Shown here piece after piece: positions 35,257 through 46,519 of a stretch of 64,000 bases of DNA; position 1 is the stretch's first letter; the number at the start of each line of letters is the position of its first letter. A program made the position numbers and the translations under genes. The stretch spans positions 124,001 through 188,000 of the forward strand of contig KV748214.1 in the NCBI GenBank assembly GCA_001692895.1, read 5' to 3'. The notes under the pieces were generated by a model. That model searched no databases. It saw nothing but the letters and a program-made list of their open reading frames with translations, and was not told where the DNA came from. The DNA comes from Cenococcum geophilum 1.58. Taxonomy: Eukaryota; Ascomycota; Dothideomycetes; Gloniales; Gloniaceae.

Positions 35257-37850
35257 ATGCCCTCTTAAAGCAAGAAATAGCAAAATATAGATTTAGCCTC
35301 TAGCTTAGACTTAAAACTAGGCAAGCCGTCTTATTTTAAGCTAGCTTTAGACTTAGATTTAAGCTCTAACTCTAGAGCTAGGGAAGACGCTAATTCTAAG
35401 GGGGAATATTTACGGCAGAGGATTGCGTATTATAAGGATTAAGAAAGAGCGAAGTTAAAACGGAAGCCCTGGTCTACTTCTCTTATTAAGCGTAAGTTCT
35501 AGAACTAGGAAAAGTTTGTTTATATTTAAACTAAAATTTACCTTATAATACTAATAATTTATATTTAGGTTTTGCCTAAAAGTTAAGTCTAACCTAACCG
35601 AGGCCCTTTATTAGTGTATAGCCGATATATTTAAAACATACCTTAAATAGCGCGTAAAGAATTCTCAAATTAAGAAGGAAAGCGCGATTAAGGCGTACTG
35701 GAGATAAATGCTGTATAAATTTATAGATATAGTAGGCTATAGTATAAACAATAGCGCAGAACTTAATATACAAGATATAGGGCGATCTTCGATTTTTTAA
35801 AATAAAAACTTTGCTAATTTGTTATAGTGGATTCTAACCTACTTAACGCTAATATATAAGCTAGACACATTAGAGAAAGAAAAGAATGTAATGTATATAT
35901 AGGACTTATATATAATTATTAATGCCTATTAGACAATAGACGCGAAGCCTTGCTATAGTCGTTTTTAAGTGCAAATAGGAGCAATCCTCCTCCTCTCTAG
36001 TGCCACGGCAATAAGACCCTAAGCTCTTATTAAAAGTTTAAGCGTAAGAGGCTCCAATAAAGCGCTTTTATATAAATATATTATAATCCTAAAAGTTCGC
36101 GATGCGAAAAACTTTAATTAAACTATAACTATTGCCCTTATAAGTCTTATATATATTAAGAATTCTAAAGGTAAAGGCAGATGGTATATAGCGACGCCGA
36201 TTAAAGATAGCACGAATGGCACTAATAGACCTATAGTAAGAGGTTTATTTTCCGTCTTAAAAGCATCCTAGCTTTTTATATCCTATTCTATCTTATAAGC
36301 CTTGCTATTGCGGATAATATATTTTAACGCTATTATACTTTACCTAAAGAGATTTTTAAACTTAAAATCCTAGCAAATAAAGAGAGTCTTAAAGTGAAGT
36401 TAAGAAGGAGATAGAGGAACGACCTATTTTTTAAGATATTAAGATAATAGCTAGTTATAGGGGAGTGTCGGACACTAAAGCATTCCCTTACTAAAAATGC
36501 CGCGATCACTATATATGGTTAGGCCGAGTGGCTAGGTTTAAATAATCGCTTAAACTTTATTAGCTGCAACAAGCGTCCAGAAGGAAATTAAATAGTAAGT
36601 GTTTAATTTAATATAAGTGTATTTATTAACTAAGCTTTCTAGGCACCCTTACTTTAGAAGAGCAAAATTAAATAATAGGTTATTACGGTAATACCTACTA
36701 ACGGTTTTATTTACCTAATTTAATTAAGCGCAATTTCTAGTTAATCTACTTTAGGACTCTATTATAGGACGACCTTATCTAATATGCTATATGGATAGGG
36801 ATCTTAAGGGATAAGTGGGCCCCTATAGGTCTAACTAATGAGTAGAAACTTAAATTCCAGTTAAAACTTAATTAATACCCTAATATTTTGCAGCTTTATA
36901 AGAAACGAGAGCGATATAAGTAAAAGATTAAAAGCTGAGGATATTACCCTATTAACACTGTAAAGGGAATGAAACTATATAACCGTTATAATAAAGCTAG
37001 ATATAAACTTTATAGTATTATAAACATTCTACGCAAATAAAAAGAGGACTAGGTTATTTTTAATTTTTATAACGCTATTAACAATTACAATATTAAAAGA
37101 TAGCTTAGTGGTAGCGTTGGGACAGACATTTCTACCTATATAGCTATATAGTATAAATTTTGTAAACATGCTGCTATTACTAAACTGCTGTCTTAGCCGC
37201 TAAATAAGCTTAAAGAAGGGCACGCTATAAAACTCCGTATAAAGTTTATCCGTAATTTTGTTAAGTATTATAATTAACAAGAGAGCTAGTAGAATGGGAT
37301 CCTAAGCAAGGCTATTAGATTTTAACTTAGGTCTAAAGTAGACTAAAGTATAATAGGCGTAAAAAGAGGTATAAGTGATACTAATACTAGTACCTATTAA
37401 TAGGCAAAGCGGCAGAAAGAATAGATTAGCTTAGACTCGCCTTTTTAAGAAAACCCGAATAAGACACAGAGCGCGGTCCTAATTAAGGAAGAGGGTATTA
37501 AGATAATACAGCTGCCGTATCCTATAACGTTTACTAATCTTATTTACCTTATCTATATCAGCAATAACTAACTCTTAATGCTAAGGCAGACCCGCCTATT
37601 TGCGAAGAAGGATATACTATAAAAGTATCTTAATAATTACGTTGCAGAAGAAGTGTTTAGGTAGGGGTTCTACTATAAGCATCCTTGTTATTTAGAGTAA
37701 ATTAAAGGACTTAAGCATTTTAAAAATCACGCAGCCCTTATATATGGCGTATGGCATCTAATTAAGAGGCACCGCTAGGTAAGTCGCCTTGCTTATATAA
37801 GAATCCTATACTAACCCTCTAATACTAATAAAAAGGCATATAACTGGTAA
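35257..37850 (+). pseudogene. DUF3435 (tyrosine-recombinase-type) protein, RIP-decayed
   Basis: Starting at ATG 35,257 the frame reads MPS*SKK*QNIDLASSLD, then KRKPWSTSLIKRK. After a frame change near 35,530-35,600 (intron or indel) comes EALY*CIADIFKTYLK, then RVKNSQIKKESAIKAYWR and WILTYLTLIYKLDTLEKEKN. Later parts give KLYNRYNKARYKLYSIINIL, KLRIKFIRNFVKYYN and, at the C-terminal end, a zinc-finger-like region (LFAKKDIL*KYLNNYVAEE, KHFKNHAALIYGVWH). This order fits the DUF3435 family of fungi, which includes the captain recombinases of Starship elements as well as relatives of uncertain role. Active-site residues could not be placed. Stops replace expected Trp/Gln/Arg. The family call is firm; captain status is inference. 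Confidence 0.75.
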
Positions 37851-38032
37851 ATTTAGAACTATACGTTTTTTATATATAGGACCTTTCCTAGTCATTACGC
37901 GCTTATCTTATTATTCTTTATCGCTTTTTATTTTATTATTAGTCTGTTATTATCTAATTCCATTTTAGTATTTAATAAAATAGATATAGTGACTAGGATT
38001 TTATAATTCGTCTAGGGGGGCAAGGGGTAGTA

Positions 38033-38140
38033 GGTAAGGTAAGGGTGAGGTAAGAATAAGGTAAAGGGTAAGGTAAAGGGTAAGGTAAAGGGTAAGATAA
38101 AGGGTAAGGTAAAGGGTAGGGTAAAGGGTAAGGTAAGGGG
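38033..38140. repeat. Minisatellite, about 12-bp unit GGTAAAGGGTAA
   Basis: About eight imperfect units in tandem, some varied (GGTAAGATAAAG, GGTAGGGTAAAG). Not in a recognisable gene. Confidence 0.85.
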
Positions 38141-38399
38141 TGGCTAATAGGGGATAGATAATATAGTTGCTATAAAATATCTAACGGACTGACTATAGAC
38201 GAGATATATATTTGAATTTCTTAAATCAACCTAAACGGATAAAGGAAGAGAAGTATTATATAACGACTTCCTATCTAAGCTAATCTCCTAAGCTATATAT
38301 CTTTACTTATGCTTATACTAGCACTTTAAGCAACAAAGTATATAAAGGTAATTAGGGTTAAGTAGGTAACTAGTGTCCTTAATATAACTCACTAGCTAA

Positions 38400-38790
38400 A
38401 AATATATTTTGCTACTAGACGGGGATTTATAGACGCTGTTTAACTTCTTATTAATAAAGGCGCGGATATCTCCGCTAATCAGATCAGGGATCTAAGGAGG
38501 GACTTTTAGGATATAAGCCTATTTAATTAAGGCGCTAATACACCACTGCACTATACGGCTAACAACGGACATATAGACGTGCTTTAGTTACTTGTCGAGG
38601 TAGGTGCTAATATTAATATACTAAGTCAGCATAGGCGTATAGCGGCGAGTAGCGTAAGCATTATCTTAGGTATAGCTAATATTCTTAAATACCTTATGGA
38701 GCTTAAGGCTTGTACTCCTCCTATAGTGAGAGTATTAGCTTACATACACCGTTTAAGAAAGAATTTAATTAAGTAGTATTACTGTAACTC
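38400..38790 (+). pseudogene. Ankyrin-repeat protein fragment, RIP-decayed
   Basis: One clear repeat is seen at 38,536-38,620: NTPLHYTANNGHIDVL*LLVEVGANIN with a single stop where Gln is expected. A preceding partial repeat reads LLINKGADISA. More decayed text (ILKYLMELKACTPP) follows. The full gene extent is not determinable. Confidence 0.7.
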
Positions 38791-38799
38791 GAAATAAAT

Positions 38800-39470
38800 C
38801 CTTAGTCTATTTATACGTAGTATAAATATATATTGGGCGGAGTTTAAAAAGCCCTCTAAAATAGTTTCGCTAACACCTAGTTTTTATATAAGTAATAAAC
38901 TAAAAGGCAGTATTAGCTAATAGTTAGGATATAGAAGAAAATTTCGGTAGGGTTCTATTACACGAGAAGGTTAAAGTTAGAGAATTTATACGGAAGGGAA
39001 CCTAAGCACTGCCTCTAATTATGTATTACCTCTCCTATATTTAAGGTGTAGTTTATTAAACTCTACCTTAGAAGCGGCTATAGAGAGTAGCTTATATATA
39101 GGATTATAAGATAACTAGTTAATAGTTCGCCAAGCCAAGCAGTGCTATATATATTCTATTGGTATACGTCCTTTAAATCCTCTAACCCTTATTAATAGCT
39201 GCCGCCACCAATAGAAGCATTAATATATTTTTATTAGAATAATATAAATATTAGAACTCGTTGCCGTCCTAGTTAATACTCCCACCGTACTTTTCTTATA
39301 TTATTATTATAATAGAGCGTCTTTAAAACTAAGAGTATAGTAAGAGAGCATTTTACACTATATCTTGCGGCTAAATTTTATACTAATTAGGTAATAGGTC
39401 GAACTTCTATAATAAAGTCTCCTAGAGATACCTTTAAGAGTGCAAACTTATTATAACTAGAAGACTCTAA
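38800..39470. other. Decayed AT-rich sequence, nothing named
   Basis: No motif recognised; stops in all frames. Confidence 0.5.
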
Positions 39471-40255
39471 CTCCGACTTTAATTCTAACTCTAACTCTAA
39501 CTCTAGCTCTAGCTCTAGCTCTAGCTCTAGCTCTAGCTCTAGCTTTAGAAGGGGAACTATTTTATTAGAGGGTGCTCTAGGGGCTAATATATACTAGTTA
39601 GAGAAGGGGGTAGGTAAGCTAAGGCGTAAAAAGAGGCGTAAGAAGAAGTACTATTGTAAGGCTAAAGAGTGTAATACCTCTTTTATAATAATAGGGCCCC
39701 TCTTAATATATACCCGGAAGAAAGCGAAATTAAAGAAGCTACTTTATTCTACCTACTGTAAACTGCTAGAGTAAAAATACTATAATATATACTAGATACT
39801 CCTTATAACCATAAAAGCAGTTAATTAATATTATAAAAGTAAATACCTAAAACTATATGAAGCGTTAATGGGAATTAAAGCTCGGCCGATAAATGCTTAG
39901 TTAGTAAAAACTTAGCTAGTAATACCTAGGCCTTTTTTAACCTCTGCTTTACTAAAGCGTGGACTAAGCTTATTAACTGCCTTAAATAGTAGCGCTAATC
40001 CTACCAGCGGCCGAGGTGATAAGATTATTTTGTAAGATACCCTTAAGTTATCCTTAATAATATTTAGCGACTCTTTCTATTAAATGGCCCCTTTTAATTA
40101 TCTAAAAGGCAACTAGAGCTTAGAAAATCTTAATATAGATATATAAGCTATAAAATACCCAAAACATAACCTAAACTATAAGTCGGCCACTAATATACGG
40201 TACGCCACAGCTAACGTAATAGCACTTTATAAATCCTTGCTAATTTTAAACACCT
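39380..40255 (+). pseudogene. Decayed gene with serine tract, family unknown
   Basis: A readable frame goes through a Ser/Asn hexanucleotide tract (39,484-39,546) into a strongly basic segment (KLRRKKRRKKKYYCKAKECN). It continues with KLLYSTYCKLLE and, further on, LTALNSSANPTSGRGDK. It is interrupted at 40,255 by the LTR element; text after 41,922 may continue it. Not recognised. Confidence 0.45.
39484..39546. repeat. Hexanucleotide repeat CTAACT/CTAGCT
   Basis: About three CTAACT units followed by about eight CTAGCT units, encoding Asn-Ser then poly-Ser in the readable frame. Confidence 0.9.
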
Positions 40256-40449
40256 TGTCGGTATCACCCAAGTGCACTTGATTGGCCTATTAACTGCTGA
40301 ATTGATTCTTGTCTAATAGGTGTAGAAAGCAGAGGATCGTAAGGATCGCGGTGCCTAAGTAGGGGGTTGATTAGTNACCATAAGGGTGACTAATCAAAGA
40401 CACGACCGACGACACGTAACTACGTAACTTCTGTCCATATATTCCGACA
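40256..40449. repeat. Left LTR of the TRIM-like element
   Basis: 194 bp, TGTCGG...CCGACA, with one N near 40,375. It shares a site-for-site match with the right LTR. Confidence 0.88.
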
Positions 40450-41055
40450 CTGGCAGTTCTTTCTTTGTGCGTAGAACAGCCATCCTAAGACACGTGACCA
40501 CGTACCCTCTGTCCATATATTCTAGCACTAGCAGTACGGTGCGAGCGTCGGGTGGTGATAGTGGTTGAACGTAGAGCTCGTCTATCAGTCGGTCGGTAGG
40601 GTCGTGATAGCAGGCGTATTGGTGCTATCGGTTGGTCAATGTATCGTATGCATATCGGCACGATTATTGTCTGTGTAGGTAGTAGTACGGTACCAGCGCA
40701 GGGTCATTTGGGTGGCAGTATAATGCCAGCAACGGGGTCGTATTCGTAGGCGTATCGGCACGAATTCTTGTCTGTCCGTAGGCGTATTGGCACGGCAGTT
40801 GTCTTATTCGTAGGTTACGGGCGTTTGGGGGCGCACGTGGCCACGTAACCTTTGTCCATACATTCCAACACTAGCAGTTCTTTCTTTATGCGTAAAACCA
40901 CTAATATATAGACTCTGTTGACGTGGTATTTGTGGCTTGCAAAGGCCGTAGGAGGGAAGGGGGCACGCTGGCGTTTAGGGGCGTGCTGTTAACGTAATTT
41001 TCGACGTAGCAGATCTACAAGGAAGGCGGCAGACGGTGTCGGGGTTATAGGGGGT

Positions 41056-41690
41056 GCTGCTGATGCTGCTGGGTTGTGGGATGCTGCTAACGCTGCTGGG
41101 TTGTTGGGTATTTGGTGCTGCTGACGCTGCTAGGTTGCTGTAACGCTGGAGTACTGCACGAGGCTGTTGGGTATTGGGTGCTGCTGATGCTGCTAGGTAT
41201 TGGGTGGTGCTGCTGACGCTGCTGAGTTGCTGTGACGCTGGAGTACTGCACGAAGCTGTTGGGTATTGGTTTGTATGCTAAGACGCGTACTAGATATTGG
41301 TTTGCTGCTGAGTTGCGTAGCTACGCTGGGGTACTGCGTAAAGCAGTTGGGTAGTTGGGTGTTGGGTGCTATAAAAGCTGGTGTGCTGTGTACGGCTAGA
41401 GCGCTGCCGTAGTACTGCTAGGGTAGCTGCTAAGGTAGCTGCTGATGGGGTACTGCCCGAGGGCGGTTGGATGTTGGGTGCTGTCAAAGCTGGTATGCAG
41501 ATAGGCTCAACAAAGAGGTCTGCTGGGTATTGATTTGCGTGCTGTAGAATGTCTCGTGCGTATTTGTCATATATTCTAAGCTAGCTGAGGTTGGATGCTG
41601 CTGAGGTAGCTGCTGGTGTGGTTTTGCTGCTAGGTACTGGAATGCTGCTTGCGATCGAACGAAGCTGCTGGGGCGGCAGTGAACCTTGTT
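41056..41690. repeat. GC-richer imperfect tandem repeats in the TRIM interior
   Basis: Units such as TGCTGCTGACGCTGCTGGGT and CGCTGGAGTACTGCACGA followed by GGCTGTTGGGTATTGG recur in varying order. The minus-strand 65-residue frame across them is Gln/Ala/Ser low-complexity and is not taken as a gene. Confidence 0.75.
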
Positions 41691-41727
41691 GCTCTATAGC
41701 CAACCGGTGAGGTTAACCATTAATCAA

Positions 41728-41921
41728 TGTCGGTATCACCCAAGTGCACTTNATTGGCCTATTAACTGNTNANTTGATTCTTGTCTAATAGGTNTNNAAA
41801 GNAGAGGATCGTAAGNATCGCGGTGCCTAAGTAGGGGGNTNATTAGTNACCATAAGGGTGACTAATCAAAGACACGACCGACGACACGTAACTACGTAAC
41901 TTCTGTCCATATATTCCGACA
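41728..41921. repeat. Right LTR of the TRIM-like element
   Basis: 194 bp with about a dozen Ns, otherwise equal to the left LTR. Most Ns fall where the left LTR has G or C, as expected if reads from RIP-mutated relatives were collapsed in assembly. Confidence 0.88.
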
Positions 41922-41926
41922 CACCT

Positions 41927-44900
41927 AAACCCTAGTATACCTATATTTAGCAGCTACGGATAAATCTACTTTTGTAATAGAGAATTAACCTATTACCTAT
42001 CTAGGACTTAACTAAGACGCTTAGCTTGTCCTAGACCTAATTAGTAACTTAAATTATAGAAGCGTATCCGCAATATATTATAAAGATAATAATGCATTAT
42101 ATCCTTTAGGTTCGTAATTTTACCCTTTATTATTTAAGTAAAGCTTAACTATTAGTAGAGTTTATAGAAAGAGGGGAAATTACGGTATAACAGCTCTCGA
42201 ATTTTATTATAGCGAAGTTTGATCCCTCTAAGCGTATTTTATATACAATTCCGTAGTTTATAGGCGATAAAGATATAATAATTAACTTAGGAAATAGTAG
42301 GATAATATCGTGTTTAAGGGCATTAGGAGTTAATTTAATAGAATATTTTAGTTTAAGTGCCTTCGCGACAGAAGAACCGCACTAAAGGCTGACTAAAAAG
42401 CGTACATCTTTTATCTATATTTATTAAAAGGATAGCCTACCCCTTTTAATCTAGGCCTATACGAATTAAATTATATAGAAGTATTTACACAGCTTTAACG
42501 CCGCTTTACTTCTTAATAAAGACTGTAAGAATATCTTTCTACTTAACTATATTAGTATAACTAACTATATAACTCCTATCTATCTTAATATCCTGTCTAT
42601 ACTATATATTACTTAGTAAAAGTATATATAATCCACTAAGAGTATTACTAGTATAGAGGGCTTTTTTTCTAGCTTACCATTAGATATATCGTCGGTCCCC
42701 TTATTTACCCCTTCTATATATACTATTTATATAATAGTAAGTACCGAATGTCTTTATAGTCTAAGGGTTTATAAAGGCTAGTTTTTAAATTTATAACTAT
42801 ATAGGAGAGCGCTTAGGGAATTATATAAGAAAGAGGTACCTTTTATTAGCCTTATGGGCCTAATAATCGACCAGTATATACTCCTATAAGTAAGCATTTC
42901 GTTTATTTGCGCTATATCTACTCCTTACTAAGTTAACCTAACGCGATAAAATTGTGCGAAGGAACGTGGCTAAAAATTTAGTAGATGTGGTGTAATAAGC
43001 ACGATAAAAGAGTAAAAATAAGTTAGTACCCAATATAAAGCTACCCGGCTATTCCATTTTTAGAAAGTGGGGGCAATATAGTACCCCGCTACACTTCGCC
43101 CTATTATATTATTAGTAGCTTATAGCATATCGGAAGCAAAGGTACTACGCCTTTTTAAGTATATTAATTTAATTTCGCTAACTTAAGGTAATAGTCCCTT
43201 ACTATATATCGCCATAACGCTATATATCGCAGCTATGTTTTTTCTTATTAGGCTTTTAAAACTATATATTTACTCCATTTAAGTGCCTTAAAACGTTCCC
43301 TTTAACCTAAACTAACTATTTAATTAGCTAGCTAAATCTGTTTTACTATTTCTAAAAAAGGCTTATTATAATAGAGGTAGTGAATAAAAATTACTTGCGC
43401 TTCGCCTTGCTCTTTACCTTGTTTTATAATATAGGGGATATTACGCGGTAACTAAGCGCGACATATAAATCTAGCCTATAGTTAGAATATTAATATTAAC
43501 TAGAGTGTTTAAGATATAGCATATATATATTACCTAGTTCTATAATTAAAGTTACTATCTCTTCTATCTGTAGTTCCTGGGTATATTTGCTAACTTCTAT
43601 TATATAAGATGTTTTATTACCTAGAAAAGCTATATACTATATTAAAGAGACTTTAAAAGGCCATCTTTTATCTGCTTTAATCCTATTATTATAAGGTATA
43701 GTAAATATCTAAGGCGTATATTTAGTAATATAGATTGACTTCTAAGTCTAGAAGAGTATTAAACGAACAACCTAACGGTATATTAGCGGTCTATTAACTA
43801 TAAAAAGAGTTAGAAGGTCTATATTATTAATAATAATATCCTCCCTAATTATATCGCTTGGGGATTTATTCTTTATAGCTCCTTTTAGGTAAAGGGCGCC
43901 TTTAGACCATAAAGTGCGTATAGCTTTATTTAAGTTGGCTAGGATAGAGAGAGTCCGTCTAAGTGTTTATACCTATATGCTTTGGCTATCTATCCTCTAG
44001 TTATTAACCCGCTAATACTAATTTAAATAAAAGGAGTTATTTTAGTAGGGCGTAGTTAGGTTATATGCGATATTAGAGAAACTTCTATATATATAAGGAA
44101 ATTATAAAAGAATTATCCGGTATTAGAGGAGGCCGATAAGAAATACCTAAAGGCTAAAAAACTACTGTGGGAGATATATTCTGTGGCCCTTTTCTCTATT
44201 AAATATAAACGGACTATATATTTGTTCTAATAGCGGATAGAGAGTGAATAAGATGTGGAGGAGTAAAGGATAAGCTGAGGGCGAAAAGAGAAGCGATTTT
44301 GGATTAAACTTATGGTTAAAATTTTTAAGGAGAAGAATGTTTCGGGCGTGTATACGTACTACTAGAAATATTTTACCGCTATAAAATACCCTAAATTAAT
44401 ATATGCGCTAACAGCTAATATAGGAAATGTTATTAAACTAAAAGTATAAACTATAAAAAAATTAAAGTGCTATTTGCATTAATTTAATAATATATTTACG
44501 ATATAAATAAAGGATAGAATATATAATAACTGGTTTTAGGTTAACTAAGAATAGTAAAGTAGAGATACTTAAATATTTTAAGCTGTAAGTTGCCTTTTTG
44601 CCTTTAAATTAGGCGCTATAGGTACACGTATATTGCTTAAGTGGCGGTTTTAATATAGATTTAGAAACAGGCCCGCATAACGTAGTTAACGTAGGTATTA
44701 AGTTTAGAGTCTAATTAAGTCGAAAGCATCGCGTTCTTAATTACTTTACTAAGTTAATTCCGCCTAAGAAGATAAAAGTTAGTATTAAAGTCCTTAATAA
44801 AAAGGTATAACGACTATGTACTGTAATAGAGCACACCTAAACTCGCCTAGTAATTGTTGTAGGCTATTATATAGAATGCCTAGTTCCGACTACTTATTCC

Positions 44901-45639
44901 TGCCTTACTCTATCTAAAAAGGGGATTAAAAATATTTAATAGTTATAAAAGTATTTTTATGATGGTAAATAAAATAATATACTAATTACAACCAATTATA
45001 TATAAAGAACCCGCTCTACTAATACTATCTTACTGTAATTTTATAATTAGTTTTAGCCATAGCACCTTAATTAAAGGAAAGTCGTCCTTAAATCCACTAA
45101 GAGGCACTCTATTAATTTAACTAATGGCGAGTATTTTAGTATATACTCTTTAACGGTACATAGCTTTTTAAAGAGCAGAATAATTAAAACACTTAGTTCG
45201 CATCTTTAAATTATAACTCCTTATCTCCTTAATTACTATTCGCTTGGCTATAGCCTGCTTACAAATTTTAGTACATATAAAACTAAAAGGATAGGCACTT
45301 ATCTTACCACGGCTTCCTCTAGGCCATTATATTCTTTTTCTTTGTTCTAAAGCAAAAGTAGAAGATGTACCACGCTGCTTTTAAACACTAGTAAGCAAAC
45401 CTTACGGCTTAATTTAAGCTGCTTTAGCTGTAACAATACCTTAAACGAATATTTGTTAAACCTATAGACCTCCTAATATAACTGCACTAACGTATACCCC
45501 TAATCTAATGTAAATTTAGAATATATATCCTCTAAAAATATATAGTGTATAGCTAGTTTAGGGTGATACTAAGGATCTAGTTTAAGGTCATAAGTAGAGC
45601 ATACCTAAGAGGAAAGGAGTAAGTTTAGAATTAGTGGAA
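41927..45639. other. AT-rich decayed sequence, no family recognised
   Basis: Plus-strand text is partly protein-like (42,500-43,100: NKDCKNIFLLNYISITNYIT, SLPLDISSVPLFTPSIYTIY; 44,120-44,220: KKYLKAKKLLWEIYSVALFS), suggesting one or more ruined genes. No domain could be named and stops are frequent. Confidence 0.5.
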
Positions 45640-45920
45640 TATAATGTTCCTAAATGGCCTTAGGGGGTCTATAGGAGATAGAGTGTAATAGATCCTCCTA
45701 TTTAGGTCGCTCGCTAAAAAAAGGAGGTAAAGTGCTAAAGTATAATAGATCCTCCTAGCTAGGTAGGTCGTAGGAAGAATAAGGTAGAGTAGTAGAGTAC
45801 AGTAAATGCTTCTGTTTGGCTAGATTGTAGTAAAAAAGAGCTAGGCTGCTAGACCATATTAGACTCTACTGTTTAGATAGGCTATAAAGGGGAGATAGAG
45901 TGCTAGAGCGTAATAAACCC
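45640..45920. repeat. Degenerate tandem repeats, period about 65-75 bp
   Basis: Four to five variants of TAATAGATCCTCCTATTTAGG with a purine-rich spacer (GGAGGTAAAGTGCTAAAG type). Confidence 0.6.
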
Positions 45921-46365
45921 TTCTATTTAGTTAAAGGGGGCGTAAAAGTAGAAACGGCACTATTAGTATAATATATAGGGTGTTCTAAGTCCCAAGTAAT
46001 ACGATACCGGGATATTTAAAAAAAGTACTCTCTAAGTTAAGCGTAAGGTAAAGGAGAGAAGTAAAGTATAGTAGCTAAGAGATAAACGCCTAGGATCTAT
46101 AGTCTTTATATATATTTAAAGCAGCTAAGGAGCTAGAGTAAGACTATATAATCAATCGGCAATATGACTTCTTTTATCCTAAATTAGGGAGAGAGGTAAT
46201 TCCCGTATAAGGGTACGAATTAACTATAAAGAGTTGCTCTAGACTTATATAAGGCAAGTTTTATTTTCTTATATATAAGAAAGGTGCGACTCTCTAATAG
46301 GATAAGCCTTTAAAAGTAGGAGTGGTCTAATTATCTATAAGTGGAAATCATTTTAATTTGTTAAG

Positions 46366-46475
46366 TCTTCTTTGCTCATATATAAGAAAGTCATTTACTC
46401 ACATATAAGAAAATCGTTTGCTCATATATAAGAAAATCGTTTGCTTACATATAAGAAAATTGCGACTTAATAATA
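46366..46475. repeat. Tandem 23-bp repeats
   Basis: Four units of TCGTTTGCTCATATATAAGA plus AAA in a row (46,370-46,465). Related TTGCTTATATATAAG copies lie near 46,270 and 46,500. Confidence 0.8.
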
Positions 46476-46519
46476 GGGTGGGCCGCTGTAATTTATTAAG
46501 GCCTCTTTGCTTATATATA

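Larger units (their letters stand above)
40256..41921. mobile_element. Non-autonomous LTR element (TRIM-like), little mutated
   Basis: Direct repeats of 194 bp (40,256-40,449 and 41,728-41,921) begin TGTCGG and end CCGACA. They are flanked by target duplication CACCT (40,251-40,255 and 41,922-41,926). The 1.28-kb interior has no gag or pol and only trivial frames. It carries two extra partial copies of the LTR 3' end plus adjoining interior (near 40,491-40,535 and 40,833-40,900) and a GCTGCTG-rich tandem region. Composition is far less AT-biased than the surroundings. The two LTRs agree at every called base; Ns fall mainly in the right LTR. Transposition would need proteins from another element. 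Confidence 0.88.

Noticed and set aside
39484-39546. CTAACT/CTAGCT array as telomeric repeat
   Set aside because: It is not CCCTAA/TTAGGG and reads as a Ser/Asn codon tract; no telomere is seen in the window.
41290-41487. 65-residue minus-strand frame
   Set aside because: Low-complexity translation of the tandem repeats inside the TRIM-like element.
46366-46475. CRISPR-like array
   Set aside because: Units abut without unique spacers, and the sequence is fungal; it is a simple tandem repeat.
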